A stretch of 64,000 nucleotides of DNA from Kordiimonas sediminis (GTDB taxonomy: Bacteria; Pseudomonadota; Alphaproteobacteria; Sphingomonadales; Kordiimonadaceae), in NCBI RefSeq assembly GCF_014656395.1, contig NZ_BNCI01000002.1, forward strand, positions 930,001-994,000, given 5' to 3'. Position numbers and translations under genes: made by a program. Under the pieces are notes generated by a model that saw only the letters and a list, made by a program, of their open reading frames with translations, did no database searches and was not told the origin of the DNA. Positions 25,384 to 34,300 of this stretch are shown here, piece after piece (within the stretch, counting starts at the first letter, position 1; each line of letters starts with the position of its first letter).

Positions 25384-28300
25384 ATGAAAAATACATTCCT
25401 GAAAAACACGATTGTAGCGAGTTTACTTCTAGGTACTACAGCACTGTCTGCTGCAGACAGTGGCCTGTTCGAGGGCATGAAAGGTCGGTCCATTGGACCG
25501 GCCACCATGTCGGGCAGGGTTGCCGCAATTGACACGGTCAAAGGCAATCCAAATCATATTTATGTTGGCAGTGCATCTGGTGGGGTTTGGGAATCCCGCG
25601 ATGCCGGCACAACATGGGCGCCAATCTTTGACAATGAAGATGTGGCATCCATCGGTGCTGTTGCTATCAACCAGTCCAATCCAGACATCATCTGGGTTGG
25701 CACGGGTGAGGGCAATGTCCGAAACTCGGTTTCCATCGGAAACGGAATCTATAAGTCACTTGATGGCGGTAAGACATGGCAAAATATGGGATTGAAGGAT
25801 AGCGAGCATATCAACCGCATCGCGATAGACCCTACAAATCCTGATATTGTTTATGTCGCTGCGATGGGGCACCTTTGGTCAGACGGTGGTGAACGCGGTA
25901 TCTACAAAACCACTGACGGGGGTAAAACCTGGAACTTGATGCTTGCCGGTGAGAATGATCAGTCCGGTGCGACCGATATTAAAATCGACCCTAAAAACCC
26001 TAATAATCTTTATGCTTCAATGTGGCAATTCCGCCGTTATCCAGACTATTTTGAATCTGGCGGACCGGGTTCTGGCCTTCACGTCAGCCATGATGGCGGC
26101 GAAACCTGGCGCGAATTGACACAGGAAGACGGACTACCGGAAGGGGACCTTGGACGGTCTGTGTTCACGATTGCACCCTCGGATACAAATACGGTTTACG
26201 CCCTGATAGAAGCCAAGAAAAGTGCGATCATCAGAACTGACGACGGTGGCCGTACATGGCGAAAAGTCAATGAAGACAAGGGTGTTGCTAATCGTCCATT
26301 TTACTATATGGAACTTCTTGTAGACCCTAACGATAAAGAAACAGTCTACAACATTGCCACAACGCTAAAACGTTCTGACAATGGCGGCAGAAATTTCGAA
26401 ACAATCGAAAGTGTGAATTGTTGCAGTAACCCAAGAGGACTGCACATTGACCTGCACAGCCTTTGGATTAACCCTGAAAATAGCAACCACCTGATACTTG
26501 GTAACGATGGTGGCCTTGGCATCAGCCATGACCGCGGCGAAACATGGCGGTTTGTTGCAAACCTGCCAGTTGGCCAATTCTATCAAGTGAACGTCGATAA
26601 CGAATTGCCGTATAATATCTATGGTGGCCTGCAGGATAATGGTTCCTTCCGCGGTCCTGCTAACGTTTGGGAAAATGGTGGCATCCGTAATTTCCACTGG
26701 CAGGAAATTGGCTTTGGTGACGGCTTTGACGCTTCTCCAGACCCTGAAAATGCTATGGAAGGATACAGCATGAGCCAGGGCGGCGCCCTTAACCGCTGGA
26801 ACCTGAATACCGGTGAAAGTTTTTCTATCAGACCCAACCCGGATGAAACGGGTACTGAACTACGCTTTAACTGGAACTCTGGCTTTGCGCAGGACCCATT
26901 TGATCCAGCAACCATCTACTATGGTAGTCAGTTCCTTCATAAATCCACCGACCGTGGCCGTACATGGCAACAAATCTCCGGGGATCTGACCACGAATAAC
27001 AAAGAACTGCAGCGTTTCAAAAAGTCAGGCGGCATCACCGCTGACGTAACAGCTGCCGAAAACTGGCAAACGATTACGGCCGTTGCGCCAAGTCCGATAG
27101 AGAAGGGCACAATCTGGGTCGGTACAGATGATGGCCGTGTTCATGTAACCCGTGACGGCGGCGAAACATGGAACAGCATTGGTGACAAAGTACGTGGTGA
27201 AGCCAAAGGAAGCTGGGTTCCTCATATTGAGCCAAGCCCACATGATGCATCACAGGCCTTCATCGTCTTTGATGATCACCGTCGCGGCAATATGGACCCA
27301 CATGTTTACCGCATAGATAACTATGGCCGTAAATGGACCAACCTTGCGACCAAAGACGTGTCTGGATATGCCTTATCAATCCAGCAAGATCATGTTGACC
27401 CTGATCTCTTGTTCCTGGGCACAGAGTTTGGACTGTTCGTCAGTCGGGATGCGGGCAAAAACTGGATGAAATGGACAGCTGGTGTTCCAACTGTTTCCGT
27501 GATGGACCTAGCCATTCAGGAGCGGGAAAATGATCTGGTGCTGGCGACCCACGGTCGAGCCATCATCGTAATTGATGATTACAGCGGCTTACGTAATCTG
27601 TCAGATGATGATCTGAGTGCACCTCTGAAGTTACTTTCTGTGACTGACGGCATTATGTATGACCCCAAACAAACGCCTGGCACCCGCTTCGTCGCCAATA
27701 CTGCCTTCATTGGTGATAATGAGCCTTATGGTGCCATGATCACATTTGTCGCAAACGGTGACACAGTTCCTTTTGCCGATGCGGAAAAGGAAAAAGCGCG
27801 TCAAGTTGCCATCCGCGAAGAAGCCCGTAAGGATGAAAAATCCAAAGGCCGGAAAATGGATGTAAAAGGTGAAGAAGGCGTCGTTGCCGACAAAGACACC
27901 AAAGAGAAAAGTAAAACCAAACCTGCAAAGGTAAAAGTAGAAATCTCTGACGCTGACGGCAAAGTCATCCGCACCTACACGCGTCCAGTAACCAAAGGTA
28001 TCAACCGCATCACATGGCGCGGCGAAGAAAACGGCAGCAGCGTTTCGCTGACGCCTCGGAGCGCGGATGCTGATCTGCCGGGTGGTTTTGGTGCGGTACC
28101 GGGCACATACACAGTAAAGCTGACCCTTGGGGAAGAAACAGTGTCTGGTCCTGTTACCATTAAACCAGATCCAAGAGTGTCATACTCGCAGGAAGATTTT
28201 GTGGAGCGTCATGCTTACCTGAAAGAAGTTTCGGCACTGAGAGATAAAGCAACACAAATGGTCCTTGATATACGGGCAAGTCAAAAAGATCTGAAAGTGA

Positions 28301-28686
28301 TCAAAGGTCTAGCGGACGCCGCAGTCAAAGACGCCAAAGACACAGAAGATGATGTTACGTCAATGAAAGACTTGTCCAAACTTGCGTCTGATGCACTGAA
28401 GTCACTGGATAATCTTGAAGAAAGCTTTATCCCCAAAGACCGTAGTGACGGCATTCATTATAATGCTGACAAGATTATGTCGCGTATTAACGGTGCGCTG
28501 TATTATGCGGCCAGTCATAACGGCACACCAAGTGATGCTGCCAAAAGGTACAGACAGGAAGCGGAAAAGGCTTTCGAAGAAGTCTCTGCGAAAGTGAAGA
28601 AAATGTACGAGGAAGACATTAAGGCGGTTAAGGATGCATTCGCAGCATCTGACCTTGGCTTACTGTCGCAGTCACCTTCTTCCTAA
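25384..28686 (+). CDS. giant exported Asp-box (BNR/sortilin-like) beta-propeller protein, copy 2
   Basis: This is the downstream paralogue, 1100 residues from ATG 25384 (GGGA lies about 7-8 nt before it; the ATG at 25372 has no ribosome site). It has a signal peptide ending near LSAADSG, about eleven Asp-box units (SRDAGTTWAP, SLDGGKTWQN, TDDGGRTWRK and others), a Lys/Glu-rich linker around residues 795-850 absent from copy 1, a beta-sandwich segment (PGTYTVKLTLGEETVSG), and a helical C-terminal domain. Copy 1 and copy 2 share the same domain order and the 'RSIGPATMSGRVA'/'RNIGPFRGGRATA' entry motif, so they arose by duplication. Confidence 0.85.
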   Translation: MKNTFLKNTIVASLLLGTTALSAADSGLFEGMKGRSIGPATMSGRVAAIDTVKGNPNHIYVGSASGGVWESRDAGTTWAPIFDNEDVASIGAVAINQSNPDIIWVGTGEGNVRNSVSIGNGIYKSLDGGKTWQNMGLKDSEHINRIAIDPTNPDIVYVAAMGHLWSDGGERGIYKTTDGGKTWNLMLAGENDQSGATDIKIDPKNPNNLYASMWQFRRYPDYFESGGPGSGLHVSHDGGETWRELTQEDGLPEGDLGRSVFTIAPSDTNTVYALIEAKKSAIIRTDDGGRTWRKVNEDKGVANRPFYYMELLVDPNDKETVYNIATTLKRSDNGGRNFETIESVNCCSNPRGLHIDLHSLWINPENSNHLILGNDGGLGISHDRGETWRFVANLPVGQFYQVNVDNELPYNIYGGLQDNGSFRGPANVWENGGIRNFHWQEIGFGDGFDASPDPENAMEGYSMSQGGALNRWNLNTGESFSIRPNPDETGTELRFNWNSGFAQDPFDPATIYYGSQFLHKSTDRGRTWQQISGDLTTNNKELQRFKKSGGITADVTAAENWQTITAVAPSPIEKGTIWVGTDDGRVHVTRDGGETWNSIGDKVRGEAKGSWVPHIEPSPHDASQAFIVFDDHRRGNMDPHVYRIDNYGRKWTNLATKDVSGYALSIQQDHVDPDLLFLGTEFGLFVSRDAGKNWMKWTAGVPTVSVMDLAIQERENDLVLATHGRAIIVIDDYSGLRNLSDDDLSAPLKLLSVTDGIMYDPKQTPGTRFVANTAFIGDNEPYGAMITFVANGDTVPFADAEKEKARQVAIREEARKDEKSKGRKMDVKGEEGVVADKDTKEKSKTKPAKVKVEISDADGKVIRTYTRPVTKGINRITWRGEENGSSVSLTPRSADADLPGGFGAVPGTYTVKLTLGEETVSGPVTIKPDPRVSYSQEDFVERHAYLKEVSALRDKATQMVLDIRASQKDLKVIKGLADAAVKDAKDTEDDVTSMKDLSKLASDALKSLDNLEESFIPKDRSDGIHYNADKIMSRINGALYYAASHNGTPSDAAKRYRQEAEKAFEEVSAKVKKMYEEDIKAVKDAFAASDLGLLSQSPSS

Positions 28687-28714
28687 CCCAGTCTTTTAGA
28701 CCTGATAAAAATAT

Positions 28715-28743
28715 AAGGCTGCCAGTATTATACTGGCAGCCTT
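28715..28743. terminator. bidirectional rho-independent terminator
   Basis: A 13-bp perfect stem AAGGCTGCCAGTA (28715-28727) / TACTGGCAGCCTT (28731-28743) with a TTA loop serves the giant-protein unit on the plus strand and the convergent ferritin-like gene on the minus strand, where TTATATTTTTAT follows. Confidence 0.9.
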
Positions 28744-28771
28744 TGTCGTTTTAGACACTAGAATGCTGATT

Positions 28772-29854
28772 TTATTCAGCCGCAGTTTCACCAAGGGCAA
28801 TTGTGCTATCAACATGCTGGCGCCGTGCGTCATGTTCTGCCGCAATACGCATGTCGTCTTCCTGCATGGCTTCAACGTCAACATTTGCATACCCGAGAAT
28901 GCCCATCTTGGTATAACCATCGACGATTTTATCACCCCACAGGCCAATATCCTTAACAATTGGAACAATGCGGGAGAATAGATGCGTCCGGAACATGGCC
29001 ATACCCTGACTGTTATCCAGATGATGAACACATTCTTTCATTGGCAGACCAAGATTTTCCCAGACCTCCAGCGCCTGAAAGCGATCACGCATCAAGTAAC
29101 AGGCCTCCACCAGAAACTCTTCTCGTTCATTTCGTTCGTGTTCCATCAGTTCAGGATAATATTCCCGCAAAGCAAGACGGCCAAATGCAACATGTCGTGC
29201 TTCATCCTGCATAACATACGCATTGAGCGCAGCCGCGAGCGGGTTTTCCGCCTGATCACGAATATTACTGAAGGCTGCAAGCGCCAAACCTTCGATAACA
29301 ACCTGCATACCGAGGTACGTCATATCCCAGCGGCTGTCACAAAGTACCTGATCCAACAATGTTTTCAGCGGTCCGGTAATCGGATATGCCAGCCCTAGTT
29401 TCTCAATAAAACGCTTATAAACTTCCACATGACGGGCTTCGTCAATTACCTGTGTGGACGCATAAAACTTGGCCTCACAGTCAGGAACATTTGTAACGAT
29501 CTTCGCAGAGCATAACAGGGCACCTTGTTCCCCATGAAGAAACTGTGAATTGACCCATGCCTGCTGATGTTGACGGCATAGCTTTTTGTCTTCAACGCTC
29601 ATTTTCTCATAGAACTCTGCGCCGGCTAAGGGGAATAAATACTCTGGCAACCCCATTGGGTTGCCGTATTCTAGCTCTACATCCCAATCAAGCCTGTGTT
29701 CGCCGTCCCACTGCATCGATTTGCCTTTGCTGTAAAGATTCAGCAAATCAGCACGGTCATCGCTGTAATTCCAGTCGAAGATAGCTTCATAGCTTTGGTC
29801 AACTTTCCACTGACTGTCTTCCAGAGCTTTCGCATAAAACGGATCAAGTGCCAT
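28772..29854 (-). CDS. ferritin-like di-iron carboxylate protein (R2/AurF-like fold)
   Basis: The 360-residue helical protein shows two E/D-x-x-H metal-binding pairs in the order of ribonucleotide-reductase-like di-iron proteins: FLHGEQGALL, VIDEARHVEVY, VIEGLALAAF and MQDEARHVAFG. It is likely an oxygenase or oxidase of unknown substrate. The start at 29854 is chosen because GGAGGT lies just upstream and MALDPFYAK is the natural N-terminus; an ATG at 29869 falls before the ribosome site. It has no co-directional partner on either side except amtB-glnK upstream, separated by a terminator. Confidence 0.82.
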   Translation of the reverse strand: MALDPFYAKALEDSQWKVDQSYEAIFDWNYSDDRADLLNLYSKGKSMQWDGEHRLDWDVELEYGNPMGLPEYLFPLAGAEFYEKMSVEDKKLCRQHQQAWVNSQFLHGEQGALLCSAKIVTNVPDCEAKFYASTQVIDEARHVEVYKRFIEKLGLAYPITGPLKTLLDQVLCDSRWDMTYLGMQVVIEGLALAAFSNIRDQAENPLAAALNAYVMQDEARHVAFGRLALREYYPELMEHERNEREEFLVEACYLMRDRFQALEVWENLGLPMKECVHHLDNSQGMAMFRTHLFSRIVPIVKDIGLWGDKIVDGYTKMGILGYANVDVEAMQEDDMRIAAEHDARRQHVDSTIALGETAAE

Positions 29855-29944
29855 CTGTACCTCCCTCACATAATGGACTAATGCGTCCAGTATATGCTAA
29901 TTCCGCGAAAATTACACGCAGAATCGGAATCTTTCAGGAAACAG

Positions 29945-29968
29945 GAAAGCGCCCCGCAGGGCGCTTTC
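29945..29968 (-). terminator. rho-independent terminator of glnK-amtB
   Basis: GAAAGCGCCC (29945-29954) / GGGCGCTTTC (29959-29968) forms a 10-bp stem with a 4-nt loop, 27 nt past the amtB stop. The following T-tract on the minus strand is weak (CTGTTTCCTG). Confidence 0.75.
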
Positions 29969-29994
29969 AAGAACACTCGATTATTTATGGGTGC

Positions 29995-31353
29995 TTAGAA
30001 GCTAAGCTTTTGAGAGCCACGTCCAAATTCTGGATAGGCTTCAAGCCCAAGCTCAGCAAGGTCGGAGCCAATTTCCTCATGCTCTGCCGACAAACGGATG
30101 CCTGTCGTAAACTTGAGCGCATACCATGCGATCGCTGAAGTGACTGTGACAAACGCACCAATCGCAAGAATACCAGTTAACTGAACTGTGAAACTTGCAT
30201 CAGCATTTGTCAGTGGCACGGCAAGCGTTCCCCAGATGCCGCAAATAAGGTGTACAGAAATAGCACCTACTACATCATCAATTTTTAGCTTGTCCAGTAG
30301 GGGCACAGCAAAGACGACGAGGATACCGCCAACGCCGCCAATAAGAACCGCGACCAGCGGAGTAGGGGTATCTGGTCCGGCCGTGATGGAAACTAGTCCC
30401 GCGAGCGCACCGTTAAGCACCATCGACAGGTCAACCTTCTTGTAGACAAGTTTCGTAAAGAATGCAGCCGCTACAACACCGCCTGCTGCTGCCATATTTG
30501 TATTTACGAAAATATTCGAAATGGCGACCGCATCAGGAGCTGACCCCATCGCCAGCTGAGAAGCACCATTGAAACCAAACCATCCAAACCAAAGGATGAA
30601 TGTACCAAGTGTAGCGAGCGGCAAACTGGAACCCGGCATCGGGCGCACAGAACCATCTTTGCCGTATCTTCCCAAGCGTGGCCCCAGAATAAAGGCTCCA
30701 ACAAGCGCAGCCCAGCCGCCTACAGAATGCACAAGTGTTGACCCGGCAAAGTCAACGAAACCTTGCTCAGCAAGCCAGCCGCCACCCCACTGCCAGGAAC
30801 ACTGAATAGGGTAGATCAGCCCCGCGAGAATGGCTGTAAAGCCGAGAAAGGGAAATAATTTTATGCGCTCAGCAACCGTGCCTGAGACGATTGACGCAGT
30901 AGTCGCAACAAAAACCATTTGGAAGAAGAAGTCAGAACTTGCGGCATAGCCTGCATCGAAGCTGGCACCCTCTGCAGCCAAAGCAGCCCCGTCATCTGCG
31001 GCCCATAGACTGAAACTACCGATATATCCACCTGCTTCTACACCGTAAAGAAGGTCATATCCCATAAGTAGAAACATAATACAGGCAACGGCATATAAGG
31101 CGACATTCTTAACGCAGATGTCACCAACATTCTTGGACCGGACCAGCCCTGCTTCAAGCATTGCAAACCCTGCTGCCATCCACATCACTAGAAAACCACC
31201 AATCAGAAACAGGAGAGTGTTAAATATGTAAACTGACTCGCTGTCCACAGACGCGGCTGCAGGCGATGATAGAAGCAGCAAAGCCACAGTACCCGCGATA
31301 GAGGGACGAACAACCCTACACCACCGCTTTAAAAAACTTATTTGTTCACTCAT
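29995..31353 (-). CDS. amtB: ammonium transporter
   Basis: This is an eleven-helix inner-membrane ammonium channel working as a trimer. The 452-residue precursor has a cleavable signal (LLLLSSPAAASVDSES). The twin histidines of the pore can be seen in AGSTLVHSVGG and AISVHLICGIWG, and FLIGGFLVMWMAAGFAMLEAGLVR is the classic first-helix signature. It lies 11 nt downstream of glnK, the gene for the protein that plugs it; AAGGAGAGCAAG precedes the ATG. Confidence 0.97.
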   Translation of the reverse strand: MSEQISFLKRWCRVVRPSIAGTVALLLLSSPAAASVDSESVYIFNTLLFLIGGFLVMWMAAGFAMLEAGLVRSKNVGDICVKNVALYAVACIMFLLMGYDLLYGVEAGGYIGSFSLWAADDGAALAAEGASFDAGYAASSDFFFQMVFVATTASIVSGTVAERIKLFPFLGFTAILAGLIYPIQCSWQWGGGWLAEQGFVDFAGSTLVHSVGGWAALVGAFILGPRLGRYGKDGSVRPMPGSSLPLATLGTFILWFGWFGFNGASQLAMGSAPDAVAISNIFVNTNMAAAGGVVAAAFFTKLVYKKVDLSMVLNGALAGLVSITAGPDTPTPLVAVLIGGVGGILVVFAVPLLDKLKIDDVVGAISVHLICGIWGTLAVPLTNADASFTVQLTGILAIGAFVTVTSAIAWYALKFTTGIRLSAEHEEIGSDLAELGLEAYPEFGRGSQKLSF

Positions 31354-31364
31354 TCTTGCTCTCC

Positions 31365-31703
31365 TTACAGTGCAGCTTCGTCTGTTTCGCCTGTGCGAAT
31401 GCGGACAACTTGCCCCAAATCCAGCACAAAGATTTTCCCGTCACCGATTTGACCGGTTTCACTTGCAGTTTTAATGGCATCGACTGCGCGCTCTGCCATA
31501 TCAGCGGTGACAGCAACTTCAATTTTTACCTTGGGCAAGAAATGAACTTCATATTCTGCGCCGCGGTAAATTTCTTTCTGGCCCTTTTGACGCCCATATC
31601 CTTGAACTTCAGAAACTGTCATACCGTTGATGCCCAGGTCACCCAGCGCATCTCTGACAGCATCCAGCCGGTGCGGCTTTATGATTGCTATGAGATATTT
31701 CAT
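31365..31703 (-). CDS. glnK: nitrogen regulatory protein P-II (GlnK)
   Basis: This is a trimeric signal protein that senses ATP, 2-oxoglutarate and, through uridylylation, glutamine, and controls AmtB and nitrogen genes. The 112-residue product has the T-loop tyrosine in EIYRGAEYEVHFLPK, the ATP-site KPHRLDAVRDAL and the C-terminal GKIFVLDLGQVVRIRTGE. The second of two adjacent ATGs is taken as start (AGGAGG spaced 4 nt). Placement with amtB identifies it as GlnK rather than GlnB. No sigma54 site with correct spacing was found upstream. Confidence 0.96.
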   Translation of the reverse strand: MKYLIAIIKPHRLDAVRDALGDLGINGMTVSEVQGYGRQKGQKEIYRGAEYEVHFLPKVKIEVAVTADMAERAVDAIKTASETGQIGDGKIFVLDLGQVVRIRTGETDEAAL

Positions 31704-31968
31704 CATCCCTCCTAAGTGCGAAAATGTGAGATTTCGAAACAGAAACAGCAGAGATCATGCCAAATTAATTTATTGCATTAAATCAGGTGGTTACCTATGT
31801 TTGACGCAACAGGGGCTACGGATTATTTGCAAAATATTTGTGCAGTGTTCATTTTTTAATCACATCTGAAGGTGATTATGCCGTTTGCAAAATTCGATGT
31901 TGACGACACCAGCCATCCAAGACTTAATCCGCAAAGATTATTCAAAGAAAATGAAAAGGGAGAAAGTG

Positions 31969-33225
31969 GTGACACTGAACATAGAAAATATTCGCAGGCA
32001 GTTTCCCGCACTATCGATAACCGATAACGGCGTTCCCCGTATTTACTTTGATAATCCCGCTGGAACCCAAGTCCCTCAATCAGTGATAGACAGCATGACT
32101 AATTGCCTGATCTCGGCTAATGCAAATTTAGGGGGATATTTTAAAACGTCTGTAGCTGCCGACAGGCTGATGGACGAAGCGCACGCTGCAGCGGCAACAT
32201 TTCTGGGCGCCAAGTCAGCGCGTGAGATTATTTTTGGACAAAACAGCACCAGCCTTACCCTTCATATTTCGCGGTCCATTGCCCGCACCCTATCCGCAGG
32301 GGATGAGATCGTCCTGTCCCGTATGGATCATGACTGTAACGTCGCACCCTGGCTGATGATTGCAAAGGACACAGGTGCTACCGTTCGGTGGCTGGAACTG
32401 GATACCGACGACTTCACCTTACAAACAGACAGTCTGGAGACGGTAATTAGTGAGAAAACTAAGCTTGTTGCCGTGGGCTACTCAAGCAATGTACTAGGCA
32501 CCATCAATGACGTCAAAGCTATCACACAACACGCGCATTCCGTTGGAGCTTTGGTATTCATTGATGCAGTTCAGCTTGCGCCGCACCGGCTGATTGATGT
32601 CCAGGATTTGGGCTGCGATTTTCTCATTTGCTCACCTTATAAATTTTATGGTCCGCACCAGGGTATACTATGGGGTAAGGAAGAACTCCTCCGTGACCTG
32701 ATCGCTTACCGGGTGCGGCCAGCAGGCGAGGCGCTACCATCAAAATTTGAAACAGGTACCCTTAGCCACGAATCAATTGCTGGCACCCACGCTGCAATTG
32801 ACCATATAGCAAACCTATCCGGCCTGGATAGCGTATCCTCCTCGCTACGGGATCGCCTGATTGCCGGCTTTGCTGTCATGGAAGAATACGAAAACGCGAT
32901 GACACTGCATTTAATTAACGAACTTCAAGAAACAGAAGGCGTGACGGTACTTGGCATCACTAACCCAAACCGCATTGCAGAAAGGGTTCCGACGGTATCC
33001 TTTGTTGCTAACTCAATGACTCCACAGGACATCGCAAAACAGCTTGCTGACAAGAATATTTTTGTCTGGAGCGGCCACAATTACGGCATTGAACCGTATC
33101 GAGCTCTCAGCAGAGAAGATGAAGGCGGCGTCAGAGTAGGGCTGGCACATTATAACACAGTGGCAGAGATTGACGATTTCATCAAAGCGCTGCGAGATCT
33201 ACTGGACCAACCCAACAAGAATTAG
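31969..33225 (+). CDS. cysteine desulfurase-like PLP aminotransferase (class V)
   Basis: This is a PLP enzyme of the class V fold. The Schiff-base lysine sits in LICSPYKFYGPHQG, preceded by the cofactor-binding DHDCNVAPW and FIDAVQLAPH. It falls in the 'cysteine desulfurase-like' subfamily that ends VWSGHNYGIEPYRAL and has no clear catalytic cysteine loop, so true desulfurase activity is doubtful. Start GTG 31969 is preferred: AAGGGAG is 6 nt upstream and VTLNIENIRRQFPAL matches the family start; the frame is open upstream to 31885. Two small out-of-frame leader ORFs precede it. Confidence 0.87.
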   Translation: MTLNIENIRRQFPALSITDNGVPRIYFDNPAGTQVPQSVIDSMTNCLISANANLGGYFKTSVAADRLMDEAHAAAATFLGAKSAREIIFGQNSTSLTLHISRSIARTLSAGDEIVLSRMDHDCNVAPWLMIAKDTGATVRWLELDTDDFTLQTDSLETVISEKTKLVAVGYSSNVLGTINDVKAITQHAHSVGALVFIDAVQLAPHRLIDVQDLGCDFLICSPYKFYGPHQGILWGKEELLRDLIAYRVRPAGEALPSKFETGTLSHESIAGTHAAIDHIANLSGLDSVSSSLRDRLIAGFAVMEEYENAMTLHLINELQETEGVTVLGITNPNRIAERVPTVSFVANSMTPQDIAKQLADKNIFVWSGHNYGIEPYRALSREDEGGVRVGLAHYNTVAEIDDFIKALRDLLDQPNKN

Positions 33226-33320
33226 AATATCTTGCGCGCTCAGATTAGAACTTCTCGCTCCCCTGTCGCGCAAGCCGCAATTATAGTGCATCCAGGTCAA
33301 CTTCTTAATGGGTGCACAAA

Positions 33321-33902
33321 ATGATAATTTATGGTGACAGCATTTCAGGAAACTGCCTGAAGGTAAAATATGTTTGCGATCTGCTGGCCATTCCCTATAG
33401 CTGGCAGGAGACATCAGTCTTAAATGCAGAAACGCGCACCGCAGAAATGCTGGCTAAAAACCCCGCTGGACAAGTGCCGTTCATCAAACTTGATGACGGC
33501 AGGCACCTTGCCCAGTCCAATGCCATTATGGTCTACTTGGCCAAAGGGTCTAACCTTATTCCTGATGACCCATACAGCGAAGCCAAAATGAATGAATGGC
33601 TTTTCTGGGAGCAATATAGCCACGAACCAAACATAGCCGTCATTCGTTTTCAGCGGCTATACAAGAAAATCCCACCGGATAAGTGTGATCAGGACAAAAT
33701 ACAAAAAGGCTATGCAGCGCTGGATTATATGGAGCAACACCTTGGTGCCCATTGCTGGTTTGTAGGCGATAGCCTGTCACTTGCTGACATTGCACTTTAT
33801 GCCTACACCCAGTTCGCAGAAGATGCAGGCTTTAACCTTCTGGGCTATCCGCACATCCGACAGTGGCTCAATCGCGTCGCCAGAGATTTATGCGTCGAAT
33901 AG
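33321..33902 (+). CDS. glutathione S-transferase family protein
   Basis: The 193-residue protein has a thioredoxin-like N-terminal domain (IIYGDSISGNCLKVKYVCDLL, then NPAGQVPFIKLDDGRHLAQSNAIMVYLA) and an all-helical C-terminal domain with LSLADIALYAYTQFA. The Ser/Cys-type active-site region SGNC suggests a beta/theta-like or unclassified bacterial GST. ATG 33321 fits the family start; a GTG at 33312 in the same frame is a weaker alternative. Confidence 0.92.
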   Translation: MIIYGDSISGNCLKVKYVCDLLAIPYSWQETSVLNAETRTAEMLAKNPAGQVPFIKLDDGRHLAQSNAIMVYLAKGSNLIPDDPYSEAKMNEWLFWEQYSHEPNIAVIRFQRLYKKIPPDKCDQDKIQKGYAALDYMEQHLGAHCWFVGDSLSLADIALYAYTQFAEDAGFNLLGYPHIRQWLNRVARDLCVE

Positions 33903-33933
33903 CACGGCGATTAAACACCACATTACCAAAAGC

Positions 33934-33964
33934 AAAAAAGCTGCCCTGAAGGAGCAGCTTTTTT
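33934..33964 (+). terminator. rho-independent terminator after GST gene
   Basis: AAAAAAGCTGC (33934-33944) / GCAGCTTTTTT (33954-33964) forms an 11-bp stem with T- and A-runs built in, able to work in both directions. It also lies 3' of the minus-strand tRNA-Ser. Confidence 0.85.
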
Positions 33965-33966
33965 AG

Positions 33967-34056
33967 TGGCGGGCGGACAGGGATTCGAACCCTGGAAGGG
34001 CTTGCACCCTTGCCGGTTTTCAAGACCGGTGCATTCAACCACTCTGCCATCCGCCC
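33967..34056 (-). tRNA. tRNA-Ser (TGA)
   Basis: The 90-nt minus-strand gene forms a class II tRNA: acceptor GGGCGGA/TCCGCCC, D-arm, anticodon loop CTTGAAA with TGA anticodon, a long variable arm, T-arm GGTTCGAATCC and an encoded CCA. It reads UCA/UCG serine codons. Confidence 0.97.
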
Positions 34057-34300
34057 ATAAAAATTTCAGACGCCAAATGTGGTGTGCGAGCGACTTATTA
34101 ACGAACATAATCGCATTCGTAAAGGCAAAAAATCATCAAACGTAAAATCATTGCAAATTTATGCCTTGAACACTTGCATGACAGGTACCGACTTGCTACA
34201 AATTTTCTGACTGGTTTCATACAGAAACTGCAGGATTTAAACCCTGACAATCGTGTAATTCTACCCCGCGTCAAAGGGGTACATAAGGGAAGTATCTCGG

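Noticed and set aside
31800-31860. sigma54 promoter for glnK-amtB
   Set aside because: A GCAC...TTGC-like pattern exists on the minus strand, but its two blocks are 2 nt too far apart for a -24/-12 element.
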